Source of the DNA: Dreissena polymorpha | Taxonomy: Eukaryota > Mollusca > Bivalvia > Myida > Dreissenidae | DNA: 64,000 nt | NCBI RefSeq assembly: GCF_020536995.1 | Contig: NC_068369.1 | Coordinates: forward strand, 18,145,921 to 18,209,920 | Direction: 5' to 3' | In this document: in pieces, positions 12,484 through 25,797 of the stretch | Layout: every line of letters begins with the position of its first letter | How positions within the stretch are numbered: the stretch's first letter is position 1 | Made by a program: the position numbers and the translations under genes | The notes under the pieces: model-generated | The model's database searches: none | The model's input: the letters and a program-made list of their open reading frames with translations, nothing else | Told to the model about the DNA's origin: nothing

Positions 12484-13178
12484 TCCGGATAGGGCCAAGT
12501 TGATTGCCGCGTGTCGACCTTCGAGGTCGACGCACGACTTTCAAGCGACGCACGATATGACATTCGACATTTGAAGACGACATGCGACAATCAAGAGTTG
12601 AGTGTCGCATATCGCGCTGGGTTTTTAAAAAAATATTGCAGAAAATCTTGACTGTCGACTTAGATGTCGATTGTTATATCGTGCATCGCGATGAATGTCG
12701 CGTGTCGTTTCGCATGTCGACTTCAATTGTCGTGTGTCGACCTTCGAGCGCGACACTCGACATTTGAGCGACGTACAATACGACGCGCGACATACGATAT
12801 GACACTAGACACTTTATCGAGCAAAAGTCGCGCAAATATTGCCTGTCGACCTAAAATTCCCTAGGCCGACACGCGACATTTGCTCGACGCACGATACGAC
12901 GCGCGACGCACGATATGACACTCGTCACTATATTGAGCAAATATAACATAAGTGTCGCATGTCGACCGGTGTGGGAGTAATTTTGCAACTGCAAGCACGG
13001 TGTTATAGTAACTTTTATCAGCTACAAGTAAAAAATGGCTGAAAAAGTTTCTATAACACCGTGCTTGCAGTTGAAAAAAATACGCCCTCACCGGTCGAGT
13101 GTCATATCGTGCGTCGCTTGAATGTCGTGCGTCGACCTCGAAGGTCGACACGCGACAATCAACTTGGCACTTTCCGGA
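12484..13178. mobile_element. Foldback (nested inverted repeat) element
   Basis: The left end TCCGGATAGGGCCAAGTTGA and the reverse complement of the right end (TCCGGAAAGTGCCAAGTTGA) match through about 85 bp, including GTCGACCTTCGAGGTCGACG. A second inverted pair sits inside: GCAAGCACGGTGTTATAG at about 12990 and CTATAACACCGTGCTTGC at about 13050. The interior carries scattered short GTCGCGTGTCGAC-type repeats. No transposase frame is present, so it would be non-autonomous. No convincing target-site duplication was found. Confidence 0.75.
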
Positions 13179-13839
13179 TTTCGTAGAAAACACTTACTAT
13201 GTTATATTGTATTTGCAAAGTCGACATTTTCCCAGCAGAATAGAATGGACAGAGACAGACGGTCTCTTGCTGCATGTAATAAAAACTGGTGTTTGCTGGT
13301 TTCAACATCTTACCGGTTAATATCAAGTGAAACACGCATACAGCCGAAAATAGTTATCATCATTTCATATACGTAAATAATACTGGACATTTTACCTCGC
13401 GTACCTTGCTTATGTACAATGTTCTTACATCTAGCGCGCGACAATTGTTAATGTTGCGTGTGACATATATATTGTCATCCTTGGTTGGAGCTAACGTTTA
13501 ACAACGGAGAACAAGAAATAAATACACGATTGTTTACGTTATATTTATCTATCAACGTGTCCAAATGTGATAACTTTGACCCACTGATTTAACAAAGCCA
13601 GCTCAAGGCATTTGCAATTTTCTTTGTTCTTAAACATAGTTAGGTATCATTCACATTGACGCTATCGAACGTTTTATCGCATAATGTCAATAAAAGTCTT
13701 AAGGTTGGTTAACTTATGTTATAATTTTTAATTTACACCCAAACATTTATACGATTATATTGTTGTAACTCTTACAGTCTACCACACTACAAAAATTATT
13801 TACAAATTTTACTGCCGTGATTTTTTTTCATATGTTAAG
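13179..13839. other. Intergenic, no gene recognised
   Basis: No repeat or coding signal recognised. Confidence 0.45.
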
Positions 13840-16800
13840 TGTCAGGTAGTTTTCTTACGCAAATTGTGTCGATTCCCATTTATCGAAAACTTAATAAAAT
13901 TAGCGAAGGAAGAACTACTTGTGAAACGGGCAAACACTGGGCAACGCTAAGCAGGAAGTTCAAGATACTTTAGTGCGATTATAAAAAAAACAAAATAATA
14001 AAAATAAAATTGTATGTTTTTGGGTTAAATACGACAAATCTTCAATCAGTGAAAACTCTCTGCAAATTTTAATCCAATTATTTTCATGAATTATTCAGAA
14101 TTGGAAAATAACCTTGTTGACTAAAAACTTTTATTTTTATACCGTTTTTAAGTGTTTATTTCTTTGCAAATGACAAACAGTTACCAATGACCTTCTTATT
14201 CATGGCATGTTGAGAGGGCCTTATAATGCATTATGTGTCTTGATCTGGTGCTGCTTAACAGGACAAAAGGACAAGTAATTACAGCGTCTCAATCCGAAAA
14301 AGGTCTTATATATAAAGCCTATTTTACCGGATTTTCGGTCTTAAGATTGCTTTCTCAGACACTGAGTAATTCTGAAATTGGAATTGAGTTTTCTCACTCG
14401 TATAATTAAGCGCACATTTGTAATTGAGGAGGAGGGCATTATGAAAAACTTGCATAAGTCTTTTTGGATCGTATTCTACATGGATTACACGCTTATACGC
14501 TCTTATGTTTGAACCAGGAATTCATCCGTTCACAGCAGGGTTGTCCTCGAATGTTGCCGACCACACCAAATGTGAGAACCTTTAAATTGTATTTATTCGG
14601 CGGTCGATTTAGGTTACAATATACTAAATAATCGTTTCATGTAGGGCTGTACTCTCTAAAAAAAATATCATAGTTGACAGGAAGGCATGTTTTACACTTT
14701 TTACTATTATTCGGATGTTATCTTTCGGACATATTGGGGGGGGGGGTCATGAATAAGTGTTCACTACTGAATCCCTGCAATATGATTAACTTGAAGACTG
14801 TAGTAAACCATTGCACTGAAAAAGGTTACATTTCTTTCAAGTTCTTTCAAGTTCTTTCTTGCATTGCACATGACATTTTTTTTATTGCATAAATCGATTT
14901 CGCTTAGAATGGCCTTTAAGAAAATGTGTGGTTTTGGGGGTCTCTATGTGCAAAATGTTGCATATATTTTCGCTTAAAGATGTCGCTTTTACATTGAATT
15001 ATATAGGGAAACTATTTAGTATATTGTGACCTTTATTAGACTGTTTTACGACAATCGTCAAGTGGTCGACGATGTAAAACTTGCCATATTCGGTGTGTGT
15101 TTAATTGGCGACTTTATACTTTATTATGTCTATATGCTAACAAATGAACACAAATGTTTATATTTTCCATAGATTGCAAATATTCTTACGACCAATCACC
15201 GAACATTTTCAGAGAGTCGTGGTCTTTTTTCGCTCGGAAAACAGACTCTAATCAATCACCGAACATCGCCAAGATGAGTACATATCGATCACTGACAATA
15301 GCGCAAGCAATTTTCGACTTCTATCATCTTGTTTTTTAATATGTTTTGGTAGCAAAGTTATGTTATCGATGGTTTGTACTTGACCATCGCCCTAAGAGTA
15401 CCAAAACCTCAGTACCTGGCACGATAAGATTGTTGGACTATGAACCATTTAAAGTAGTGCCTGGTAAACGATATATTCTAGCAAAAACATTTAAATTGGC
15501 TTGGTTATTATCAAAAGTGTGGTGTCTAAGTGACCAAATGCACAGAAAATAAAATGCCATTCGACCAATAGTTACAATATGTAAGTTCTGGAATATGGAA
15601 TAGTTTTAACACGATTATGTTCGCCTCTAAACTGATTTGTATAATTTTTATTTATCCATACCAATCCTGCATAGACATTAATAAACACATTTTGATAAAG
15701 AGTCAAATATCACAGACATCTTCTTGTTATTGAGTTTCATGGAAACTCTTTACCACGACAAGAATTTGAGCACGATTTATATAACGCAAACATCGTCATC
15801 GTTCATTACACTGATTTCCATTTAACGATCATTATTATATTTGCGATGAAGGCACTCTTTAGAAAATGTCAACCGTTGATATACACCATGTTAACTAGCT
15901 CCTCGTGAAACAATGACATTTTGTCTCCGAGAATGGCAAATTATTAGTTGTTGGCAGGCGTAATCTAAGTGCTACCTAGTGTGGATATTACGAGAAGTTC
16001 GAAACTCAATATGACGTGTTCGGGAAATTTGATTTCGGAGACATCGAACGGGGAAAAGCTGAGGTGCTCATGTGTTTGTTATCATTTGCCGACTGTGACC
16101 ACATTTTAAAAAAGGGATTACGTTATAGCTACTGCTACGTACTCCCTTGTGGTTTTGCCAACTGCAAGCATTTATTACTCACAACAAAAATTGTTTAAGG
16201 CTTTGTCAATGTGTTTCGTCTTCACACAATTCATTGAATGATTTCTCAATGGATATCGCATTCAAATCCGTGCATTTTTGTGTCGTTTTCGAAAGCAGTT
16301 TACACATTTATGCCCTAAATTACTTGTTTGGTTTTGGAATATTCTAAATTTCGTTTTATTGATGAACACTTACACTCTTTATCGTTATTAATCGATTCAC
16401 AATAATAAATTTAAAGGTATGCACCGATGGATGTCCACAAACCGCAGCGATTGTAACTCCGTAATTATTTTATATTACACTGCGTAATTGAAATATTAAA
16501 ATAAATACATACCACAAAAAAATCATCGTTTCGTGACTTATACTTTAATGAAAAAAAAACATTTGCTTTAACATATTTTGTTTACTTTCGCGTTAAGGTT
16601 TTCATACGTTAAATTGCAGAATTAAAGTGAAATTCAAAAGTAGGTTTTTACATCAGAAACTGTTCAAGCTTGGTCTGAGTACTAATTATCGCATGTTTGT
16701 AACCTATAAAATAAACTTACTAAACACCTTGTTAAAATTAAAATTCCGCTAAATGTTATTTCGCCATTAGAGGAACATGATGCTTCTCCGGTCGTGGAAA

Positions 16801-18570
16801 TTGAATTGATTGTCAGTTATCGAAAACTGTATAAGATAAGCGAAGGAAGCCTTTCTTTGGAAGCGGCAAACACTGGGCTACGATAAGCAGGAAGTGCAAA
16901 TGAATTTACTGTGATTGTTAAAGCGACATTATACGATTTTTTTACATGTGTTAAATTTTAATATATTGATACAACATGTTACAATAACACAAAAAAAAGG
17001 CAAGAGAAATTATACATTGAAGACGAATTTCATAAAATGCAGCAAAGAAAAATTAGCGCCACGAGCCGAGTTTGACGAAGATGATTCGTACATTTTCGAT
17101 TTCAGAATTAAATATCTGGCTTATTTCTCATTTTTCGACACATTTTCTTCTTAACTTGTATTTAATTTATATTGAAATATATATAGCTTTAAGACGCGTT
17201 GGATAATACGGTGTCATAACTTTCAAGCCCAGAGAACCTTTCCTTATACCGCCTTTTAACAGGAATAGTTCCGGATACTATCATTTCACCAAGCTGAGGT
17301 GCAACAATATAAATATTTAAACAAAAAATCGGTTTAATCAAAGAAAGGTCGCAAGCATTATCTGCCCATTTACCACTTTAAAAGTGCATGTTATTATTAT
17401 ACATAATAATGATAAATTGGCTTACTGTAAATGTGTGCTTATAAATGTAACATTTTCCCAAAACAGACAGACAGGCAGCCAGTTGATGCTGCTGCTGTTG
17501 TCAGGGATCCAAACATGGTAACAAACAACTATTTAAATATAAGATGCGTATTATAATTACATTATGTAATCCACATTGGTATCTGTATTATATATTAAAT
17601 AGACAATGAAAGCATGCGTAAAATGTTTAAGGCCGCTATTTCATGTGTCAACACATTTTGCAATTAATACCAATATATATTGGCATCTAAGTGTGGTCCC
17701 CTTGATAATCTTCTGCACAATTGCTAACGATCTTGTTATTATGATCAATTACAGAACCGCGACCAAATCTTTTGATCTAACCAGCTAAAAGTATATAAAA
17801 TAAAATTGCGATCAAGAAAAATACAAGTTTTTAAAAATAATAATCGCATTTAAATATATAAAAAAAATCATTGACAATTTTATTTTAACGTATATGTTAT
17901 CCACACAAGTGGTGTAATTTTTTTTTTGGACAGATCTCCAGTTTAGCACAACACAATGCTTGCGTATTTTATACGTATGTTTATTCGTTGTCTTCTCAAA
18001 GCGGTATGTTATTAATCAACTATTAGCACTTTTATTGTATACTCTTCTTTCTTGCAAAATCGCTACAAAATGAAATCCAATAATTTTCATAAATGAATTT
18101 TGTTACCTCAAACATTTAAAATAATTGTTAAGATCATATATTCTTATTTATTCCGATTTTTAATTTTAAAGAATTTTATTGCAAATGGAATAGAGACATG
18201 AAAACCATTCTTATTCATTTCATGTTGATATAGCGCTTTAATGCATTATGTTTCTTATCCGATTTAGATAAACTTGACATAAGGAATCCTAATTTCAGCG
18301 TGTCGATCCGAAATTGATCTTATATCCTATAGCCTTGCTTAAAGGATTTGTTGTCTAAAGATGTCTTGTGAGACGCTTATAATATATTAACATAGAATTT
18401 GGTTTTGCTGACTCGTAAAACTAACCGCAAAATGTTTATTTAGAGAAAGACATGAAAAGTATGCTTTAGTCTGGTTGCATTGTGTTCTAAATGGTTTTAA
18501 AGCTTTTTAGCTATTTGTAAGCAATTCATCAGTTCATTTTGTGATTGTTTCCGAATATTACACCGAACAG

Positions 18571-18764
18571 CATTTGCTGGCAAGAAAAGATGTTTAAGTA
18601 TATAGCTCATTATATAGCCCACGATTAATAAGATTGGTCTGCGACACTCATCAAATGATAGACTGTGCATTTGCTGGCAAAAAAAGATGTTTAAGTATAT
18701 AGCTCATTATATAGCCCACGAATAATAAGATTGGTCTGCGACACTCATCAAATGATAGACTATG
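18571..18764. repeat. 97-bp tandem duplication, two copies
   Basis: Adjacent near-identical copies start CATTTGCTGGCAAGAAAAG at 18571 and CATTTGCTGGCAAAAAAAG at 18668. They lie within unit 2 of the large array and are much younger than it. Confidence 0.9.
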
Positions 18765-21569
18765 TAAGACTTGCATTTGGTCGGCAACTATATTCGATAC
18801 AATGTCCGCATATTACACAATATAAATACAAGTTTACAGGTATCCATTTCTTTATGATATGTAAGGAGACATGTTAGAATACCAACGTCAGACAATGCAA
18901 CCCCTTTAGCGCAGATAAGCATCGCTTTTGTATGAATAGTACGCATTACAATGAATACATTGTTTTAATAATCAACAACTGTGATTTCCATGATACGTGT
19001 AGCCTTAAAAAAATACTCATCAGTCCCAAATTCTATCTTATTTCATGATCATCATAGTCCAATTGTTTTTAAAGTCCAATCTGGTGTATGTAAACGTTTT
19101 TGAAAATTGCACACTATGAAGCATTGTAGAATAATCAAAATATATCGAACAACGTCACCAGTCCCCCACAAGTTCCACCCCAGTTGTCATCAAAGCGCAT
19201 GGGTTGTTGTTAATAGCCGGAAGTAGATCGCACACTTTCTTATGAGCGATCACCGACCATTCCCCAATCATTCAGCGACCATTCTCAAATCACTCGCATT
19301 GAAGACTTCAATCAATCGCCTAATATCGTCAATCCAGTTTCCAATCGATCACTTACCAGACTGCAATCTTCGCCGACTGATATTTCATTGATTTGTATTT
19401 TTTTTGTCAGCAATATTGTGAGTATCCGATTGTTGGTAGGCGCTTAAAGTGTGGCAAATACTTACGTGGTATCTAAGTGCCTTGGAAATGAGAATTGTAA
19501 GACTATAAAATCATAACTAGTAATGCATAATTAAGTTGTCGGTGGTTTGAAGTTGGTCATCGCCCAAAGAGTGGCAAAGGCTTGGGCGGTTTTCTAATTA
19601 CCTTGCACAATATTATTGTGAGACTATGAAACTTAAATAATAGTGCCTGCTAAACGAATGCGGTATATTCTAGCATATACATTTAAATTCGTTTTGGTTA
19701 TTATCAAAATTGAGTTGACTTAGTGACCAAATAGTTTTACAGCAAATGAAATGCCATTATACCAGTAGTTGCAACATGTGATTTCTGAAATATGGAATAG
19801 TTTCAACCGTACTATGTTCGCCTCTAAACTGATTTTGAATATTTTATATTGATCCATACCGATCCTGCATGGACATAAATAAACGCACATTCGATACAGA
19901 TTCAAAGATCACAGACATCTTCCTGTTATTGAGATACATGGAAACCATTTCCCTCGACAAGCATTTACTGTCGTTCAATATCACGCAAACATTGATGTGA
20001 AATCGGCGTCGTTCACTGCACTGATGTTAATTTAAAAATCATTATCAGATATGGGACGAAGGCATTCATTGGGAAATGGTAAACCTTTGTTCTACACCAT
20101 GTGAACTAGCTCCATGTGAAACAAAGCCATTTCTTCTCCGAAAACGGCAAAATATTAGGTTTTGACATGCGTAATCTAATAGCTACCTAGCCAGGATTTT
20201 ACGAGAAGTTCGAAACTCAATATGACGCGTTCGGGAAATTTGATTTCGTAGTCATCGAACGGGGAAAAGCTGAGGTGCACATGTGTATCTTATCATTCGC
20301 TGACTTCGACCACATTCGAAGAAAGGGATTACGTAATAGGTACTGCTACGTACTCACGTGTAATTTGCCAATTGCAAGTATGTATTACTCACAACATGAA
20401 TAGTTTGAGGCTTTGTTTATTTGTTACGTGTTCACACAATCCATGTAATGAGTTCTCAATGGATATCGCATTTTTTAATCCGTGCATATTTTGTCGCTGT
20501 TCGAAGCTGTTGACGCAGTTGTTCTTCAAATAACTTGTTTTGTTTTGAATAAGGGTCAATTGTGTTTTATTAATGAGCAATAACATCCATATCTAGGTTG
20601 ATCGTTGCACGTGAATATATTTAAAATAATACATCAATTTCTTTTCTAAAAAATCTAAAAATGGATGTCCTCCAACCCCAGCGCTTTTAACTCCGTTATT
20701 CTTTTAATATACCTACATGCAACAAAATGATATAGAAATATTAAAAATAAACATGCTGGAAAAAAGATTTAATGGCGTATATTTATATGAAAAAATATAG
20801 ATATGCTTGAACATATTATGTTAACGTTCACGTTGATGTTATCTGAAGGTCTATTGCAGAATTAAACGAATTTCAAACGTAGAATCTTAAATGTGAAACT
20901 TTGTAAGCTATTGTTTTCTGATCTCGTACGGCTACACTGGACAAAAGCATTTCTAATTTTGTTGTGTCAATCCTCCACTGGTATTATATCCTTAAGCTAA
21001 TTTTACAGGATTAGTGGTCTTAAGATGAATTCTCAGACACTACGAATTGGTTATTATCACTCGGATCACTAAGCTAAGAGTACAATTTGTATCTTGAAAA
21101 ATACATGAAGAGTATTCATAAGTTTGGTTGCATTGAATTCTTAATGGATTTAACGCTTTAAGCCCGTTATTTTATAAACCAGAAATTTAACAGTTGATTG
21201 CATGTTAGTCTTCGAAGGCTCGATCTAAATACCTTTTTGAATGGACAGTATTCAGCCGGCGATTTACACTGGTGTCAGACAAACTGGACGACTATGAAAG
21301 GATTGCAAAATTATATATCGGCGACAGGACGGTCACTGATCGGCTCCTATACACTATAGTATGTCCCAAAATTACAAAAGTAACACACACGTTTATATTT
21401 TGTCATTATTGTGTAATATGTGATTTTGTTTAAATACAGTCTAACCAATCTGTGCTTGGTTGTAGACTGCTCCTCTACCAACATCATCAGCATGGATGCC
21501 GCCGTCTTAGAATGTTTCGGCCCTTTTAATTTCATGAACATTCTGATAGCGGTGAATCCACAGTGATGA

Positions 21570-21831
21570 TCAGTCACTGCGTGTTGGTTGATTGCCTCCA
21601 GCTCTTCTCCTCTCGCCTTAGCCACAGCCAGCTTGATGCCCGTTCAGCTGCTTGGCTCAGCCTCTGGATAGCCACTTGTCTCTCCCTGCCAGTAGTTAAT
21701 ACTGCTGTCATTAGCCTGTGCACGGACTGCGAACAGAACCCTCTAACGCCAACTTCCACGGGAAATAGCCAATGGGGTACTTGTAAGCATGAAAATATCA
21801 AAGAACAGATTGGGTTGGGAGTAAAAAGCAT
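21570..21831 (-). mobile_element. Fragment of a retroelement pol C-terminus
   Basis: The minus-strand frame reads VPHWLFPVEVGVRGFCSQS and, further on, AAERASSWLWLRR. The motif pair (PVEVG.RGF...S, then AAE.AS.WLWLRR) is one I recognise from the C-termini of reverse-transcriptase-containing proteins annotated in cnidarian, lancelet and mollusc genomes. No RT catalytic box is present nearby, so this is a small relic. The block is absent from the other array units, which fits an insertion into unit 3. The exact family is uncertain. Confidence 0.45.
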
Positions 21832-24800
21832 CGCTATGTCACGAATAATGCACCGTATAATGAATAAATTGGTGTAGTTATCCCCAACAGTGATCTCAAT
21901 GATATCAGTGGTAAATCAAAAAATCCCCATCAGTCGCACCGTCCGTTGTATTTCATGATAATCATAGCCTCGCTTTTGATTCCTCCGAATGTGTATACAT
22001 TCACGTGGTGGACCAACTGAACAAACTGGATTTATCTAAATCATTATATAATAATCCAAATCCATCCATCACTGATAACCAGTCACACACACATTTCAGA
22101 AAGGCTGCCAGCAAAAGGCTTGGATGTGTTTCAATAGTCGGAGGTAGACCGCGCACTTTTCTACGACCGATCTCCGACCATTCTCAAATCAATAAACGAA
22201 CAGTCTCCAATCAATCGCATAGACGACTTCTATCAATCACCGAACATTTCTAATCCAGTATCCGATCGATCACTGACCATACTGCAATCTATCGCCGACC
22301 GATATTGTTGTGCTTTGTAATTGTTTTGTCAGCAAATTTAAGTTTGCTGTGGTCGGTAGTTGGTCTTCGACCTTAGTGTGACAAAGGCTTAAGTGGTATT
22401 CAAGTACCTGGAAATAGTTATTGTGTAGCTATTAACCTTAAAGGTAAGTAGTACCTTCTAAACTAATGCGATGGTATCTAGAATATGCATTTAAATTGAC
22501 CAGGCTAGTATCAGCAGTGTGGCAAGAGCAGTTTATTCCTATCGCTAAACGATTCAAATGCTATTTGACTATTAAATGTATTATGTGAATTTTTAATTAC
22601 AAAAGAGTTTTGATACTATAGTATTCGCGCCTCTGAAATATGATTAAACATAATTTTCATTTATCGCATACCTGTTAGAAATAATAAATATACTTTAAAA
22701 AAAGGTTCATGCTTGTTATGAAGGACATCTTCCAATTATTGAGTTAGGGAGAAACTATATACCACGACGAGCATTTGCTTTTGTTCAATATCTCGCAAAC
22801 ATCGATGAGAAATCTGCGTCGTTTACTTCACTGATTTCAATTTAACGATCACTATAATATTTGCGACGAAGGCACTCTTTGGAAAATTGTCAACCTTTGA
22901 TATACACCATGTTAACTAGCTCCTCGTGAAACAATGACATTTTGTATCCGAGAATGGCAAATTACTAAGTGTTGACATGCGTAATCTAATAGCTACCTAG
23001 TGCGGATCTTACGAAAAGTTCCAAACTCATGACGCGTTCGGGAAATTTGATTCCAAAGACATCGAACGGGGAAAAGCTGAGGTGTACGCGTGTATCTTAT
23101 CATTTGTGGGCTTCGACCACATTTAAAAAAAGGGATTATCGTACAGGTACTTCTACCTATTCACGTGCGATTTGTCAATTGCAAGTATGTATTACTCACA
23201 ACACACATTGTTTATGGCTGTGTTTATGTTTTTGTGTTCACACAATTCATTGAATGATTTCACTATAGATATCCGTGCATTTCTTGATGCTGTTCAAAGC
23301 TGTTGACGCAGTTGTTCCTCAAATAACTTGTTTAATTTTGGATAAGGCTCAATTTTGTTTTATTAATGAACAATAACACTATTATCGTTGTAACTCGTTA
23401 CACATAAATATATTTATAGCAATGCATCGATTTTATTTCGTTAGTGCTCTAAAAAAATCTAAGAAAATGGATGCCCACCAACCGCTGCGCTTCTAACAAC
23501 GTTATGCTTTTATAGTACAGCTACATACACGCACATTGTTGAAATATATTAATGCCGTGTTATTTTGCTAAAAATAGTACTCATCGCTTCTCCCGTTGTG
23601 CAAATGAATTGATTCTCATCTATCGGAAAAACAAAAAAAAGATCTGCGAAGGAAGCCTTTCTTGGGAAACGGCAAGCACTGGGCTATGATATGCAGGAAG
23701 TTCAAAAAATAAATTACTCCGATTATTAACAACAAACTGATTCATTATAAAAGTGTATGTTATGTTTTCTGAATCGTCAATTTGTGCTGGATTCCACATG
23801 CTTTAATAAAATGACTTGGTACATAGGTAATTACATGTCGATTCTCCCAAGTTTTCTTTCAATCAGTTGACTTTTTTGCGAAATAGGCATTTTAGTTGTC
23901 TAAGATTGATGTCTTAACGCATTGGATAATAAAGAGTAATAACTTTCAAGCCCAGAGAGACTTTTCTTATATCGCCGTCCAACATATCATCAACATATGA
24001 TCCAAAAATGCAAATATTTCAACAACAAAAATATAATAAATACCAGAAACGAAGCAAGGATTATCTGCCCATTTTAAACTTAAAAATTGCATGAAATTAA
24101 TATCAATAATTTTGATGACACGGTTAATTGTCAATGTGTCCTAACAATTATAATTTTGTCACAGCAAGCACCGATAGCCAGTCCTACACACATTTCAGCA
24201 AAAGGCTTGGATGTGTGTCAATAGTCGGAGGTAGACCGCGCACTTTTCTACGACCGATCTCAGACCATTCTCAAATCAATCAACAAACAGTTTCCAATCA
24301 CTTGCATAGACGACTTCTATCAATCGCCGTACATTTCTATTGCAGTCTCCGATCGATCACTGACCAGACTGTAATCTATCGCCGACCGTGATTTGTGTAT
24401 TTTTGTCAGCAAATTTAAGTTTGCTGTGGTCGGTACTGGGTCTGCGACCTAATTGTGACAATACAAAGTCTTAAGTGGTATTAAATTACCTGGAAAAAGT
24501 GGTTGTATGGCTATTTACCTTAAAGGTTAATAGTACATTCTTAACCAATACGGAATTATCTATTCTATATTATTATATGCATTTAAATTGACCAGGCTAG
24601 TAATAACAGTGTGACAAAATCATTTTATTTCTTATCGCTAAACGATTAAAATGCTATTTGACCAATAGTTGCAGTATGTGAATTTTGAATTACGAAAGAG
24701 TTTTAATACTATAGTGTTCGCGCCTCTAAAATGATTTAACATAATTTCCATTATCTCTTCCCTGCTAGAAAAAAAGCATACTTTAAAAAGAGGTTAATGA

Positions 24801-24944
24801 TTATGATAAAGGACATCTCCCAATTACTGAGATTGGTGAGAAAATACAGTTCATGCCGACGAGCAATTGCTTTCGTTCAATATCACGCAAAAATCTATCT
24901 GAAATCTGCGGCGTTCACTGCACTGATTTCAATTTAACGATCAT

Positions 24945-24945
24945 A

Positions 24946-25020
<75 letters not shown>
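24945..25020. repeat. (TAA)n microsatellite, tail of the LINE
   Basis: About 25 near-perfect TAA/ATA trinucleotides. It sits exactly at the 3' end of the minus-strand LINE, so it is the element's own tail. Confidence 0.9.
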
Positions 25021-25021
<1 letters not shown>

Positions 25022-25373
25022 CTCTTTATTTTCCGAAGATAACTCATTAAGACAAAACATTGATACAAAGTCATGCAAACAGTTTAACAATGGCAATCTT
25101 ATTTTCAATGAGGCCTTCAAACAACTATGGTATGTATAATGCATTTCTACATTATAATGCAAACATGTAGACTTTGACGGACATAAGAGTACTGTAACAG
25201 TGTAATAGAGGTGTTATAAAAAGCAAGTATATTATATGAATTCTCTTATATTAATAATTTCTCTTCCAATATTGAAATGGTCTCAAGGAGCAAATATTTA
25301 ATAACAGAAAGTATTTACGAATATAAATGTATTGTTGATTACATTTTCCCATATGCACACACTCTAACGCACG

Positions 25374-25421
25374 CCACACACGCACACACAGACCTATACA
25401 CACACACACACACACACACAC
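25374..25421. repeat. (CA)n microsatellite in the LINE 3' UTR
   Basis: Interrupted CA dinucleotide run with an uninterrupted core near 25402-25420. Confidence 0.85.
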
Positions 25422-25797
25422 ACTTATACAATTACCATATCTTAATTAACACGACCAATAACAATAACAAAAAGTTAACAAAAACAGCCGCGTACATTAT
25501 TGTACAAAGTCAGAGTTTAAAAACGTGGAATACATAATTCTTGAAATAGTTTAAGATTGACAGAAGTGGCTGATATACACAAATATTATAATTACAGAAA
25601 ACAATATTCATGACCAGTGTTGTTCACAATAGGATATGAAATTACACAACTGTTATGAAGAATAGCCTGACCTCCTTGCTATATAAATAGTTGAAAAAGC
25701 AGTATATTTGTTTGCAAAAATTAAATCTACAGTAATCATTACGACACGTATGGAGGAGTATTTGACTTTTGAATAAGAGGAAACCAGAAAAATGTTA

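Noticed and set aside
24128-24391. Frame GCVSIVGGRPRTFLRPISD shared with 22005-22253
   Set aside because: It follows the duplicated block b of the array. Similarity extends at the DNA level outside the frame, and unit 2 does not keep it open.
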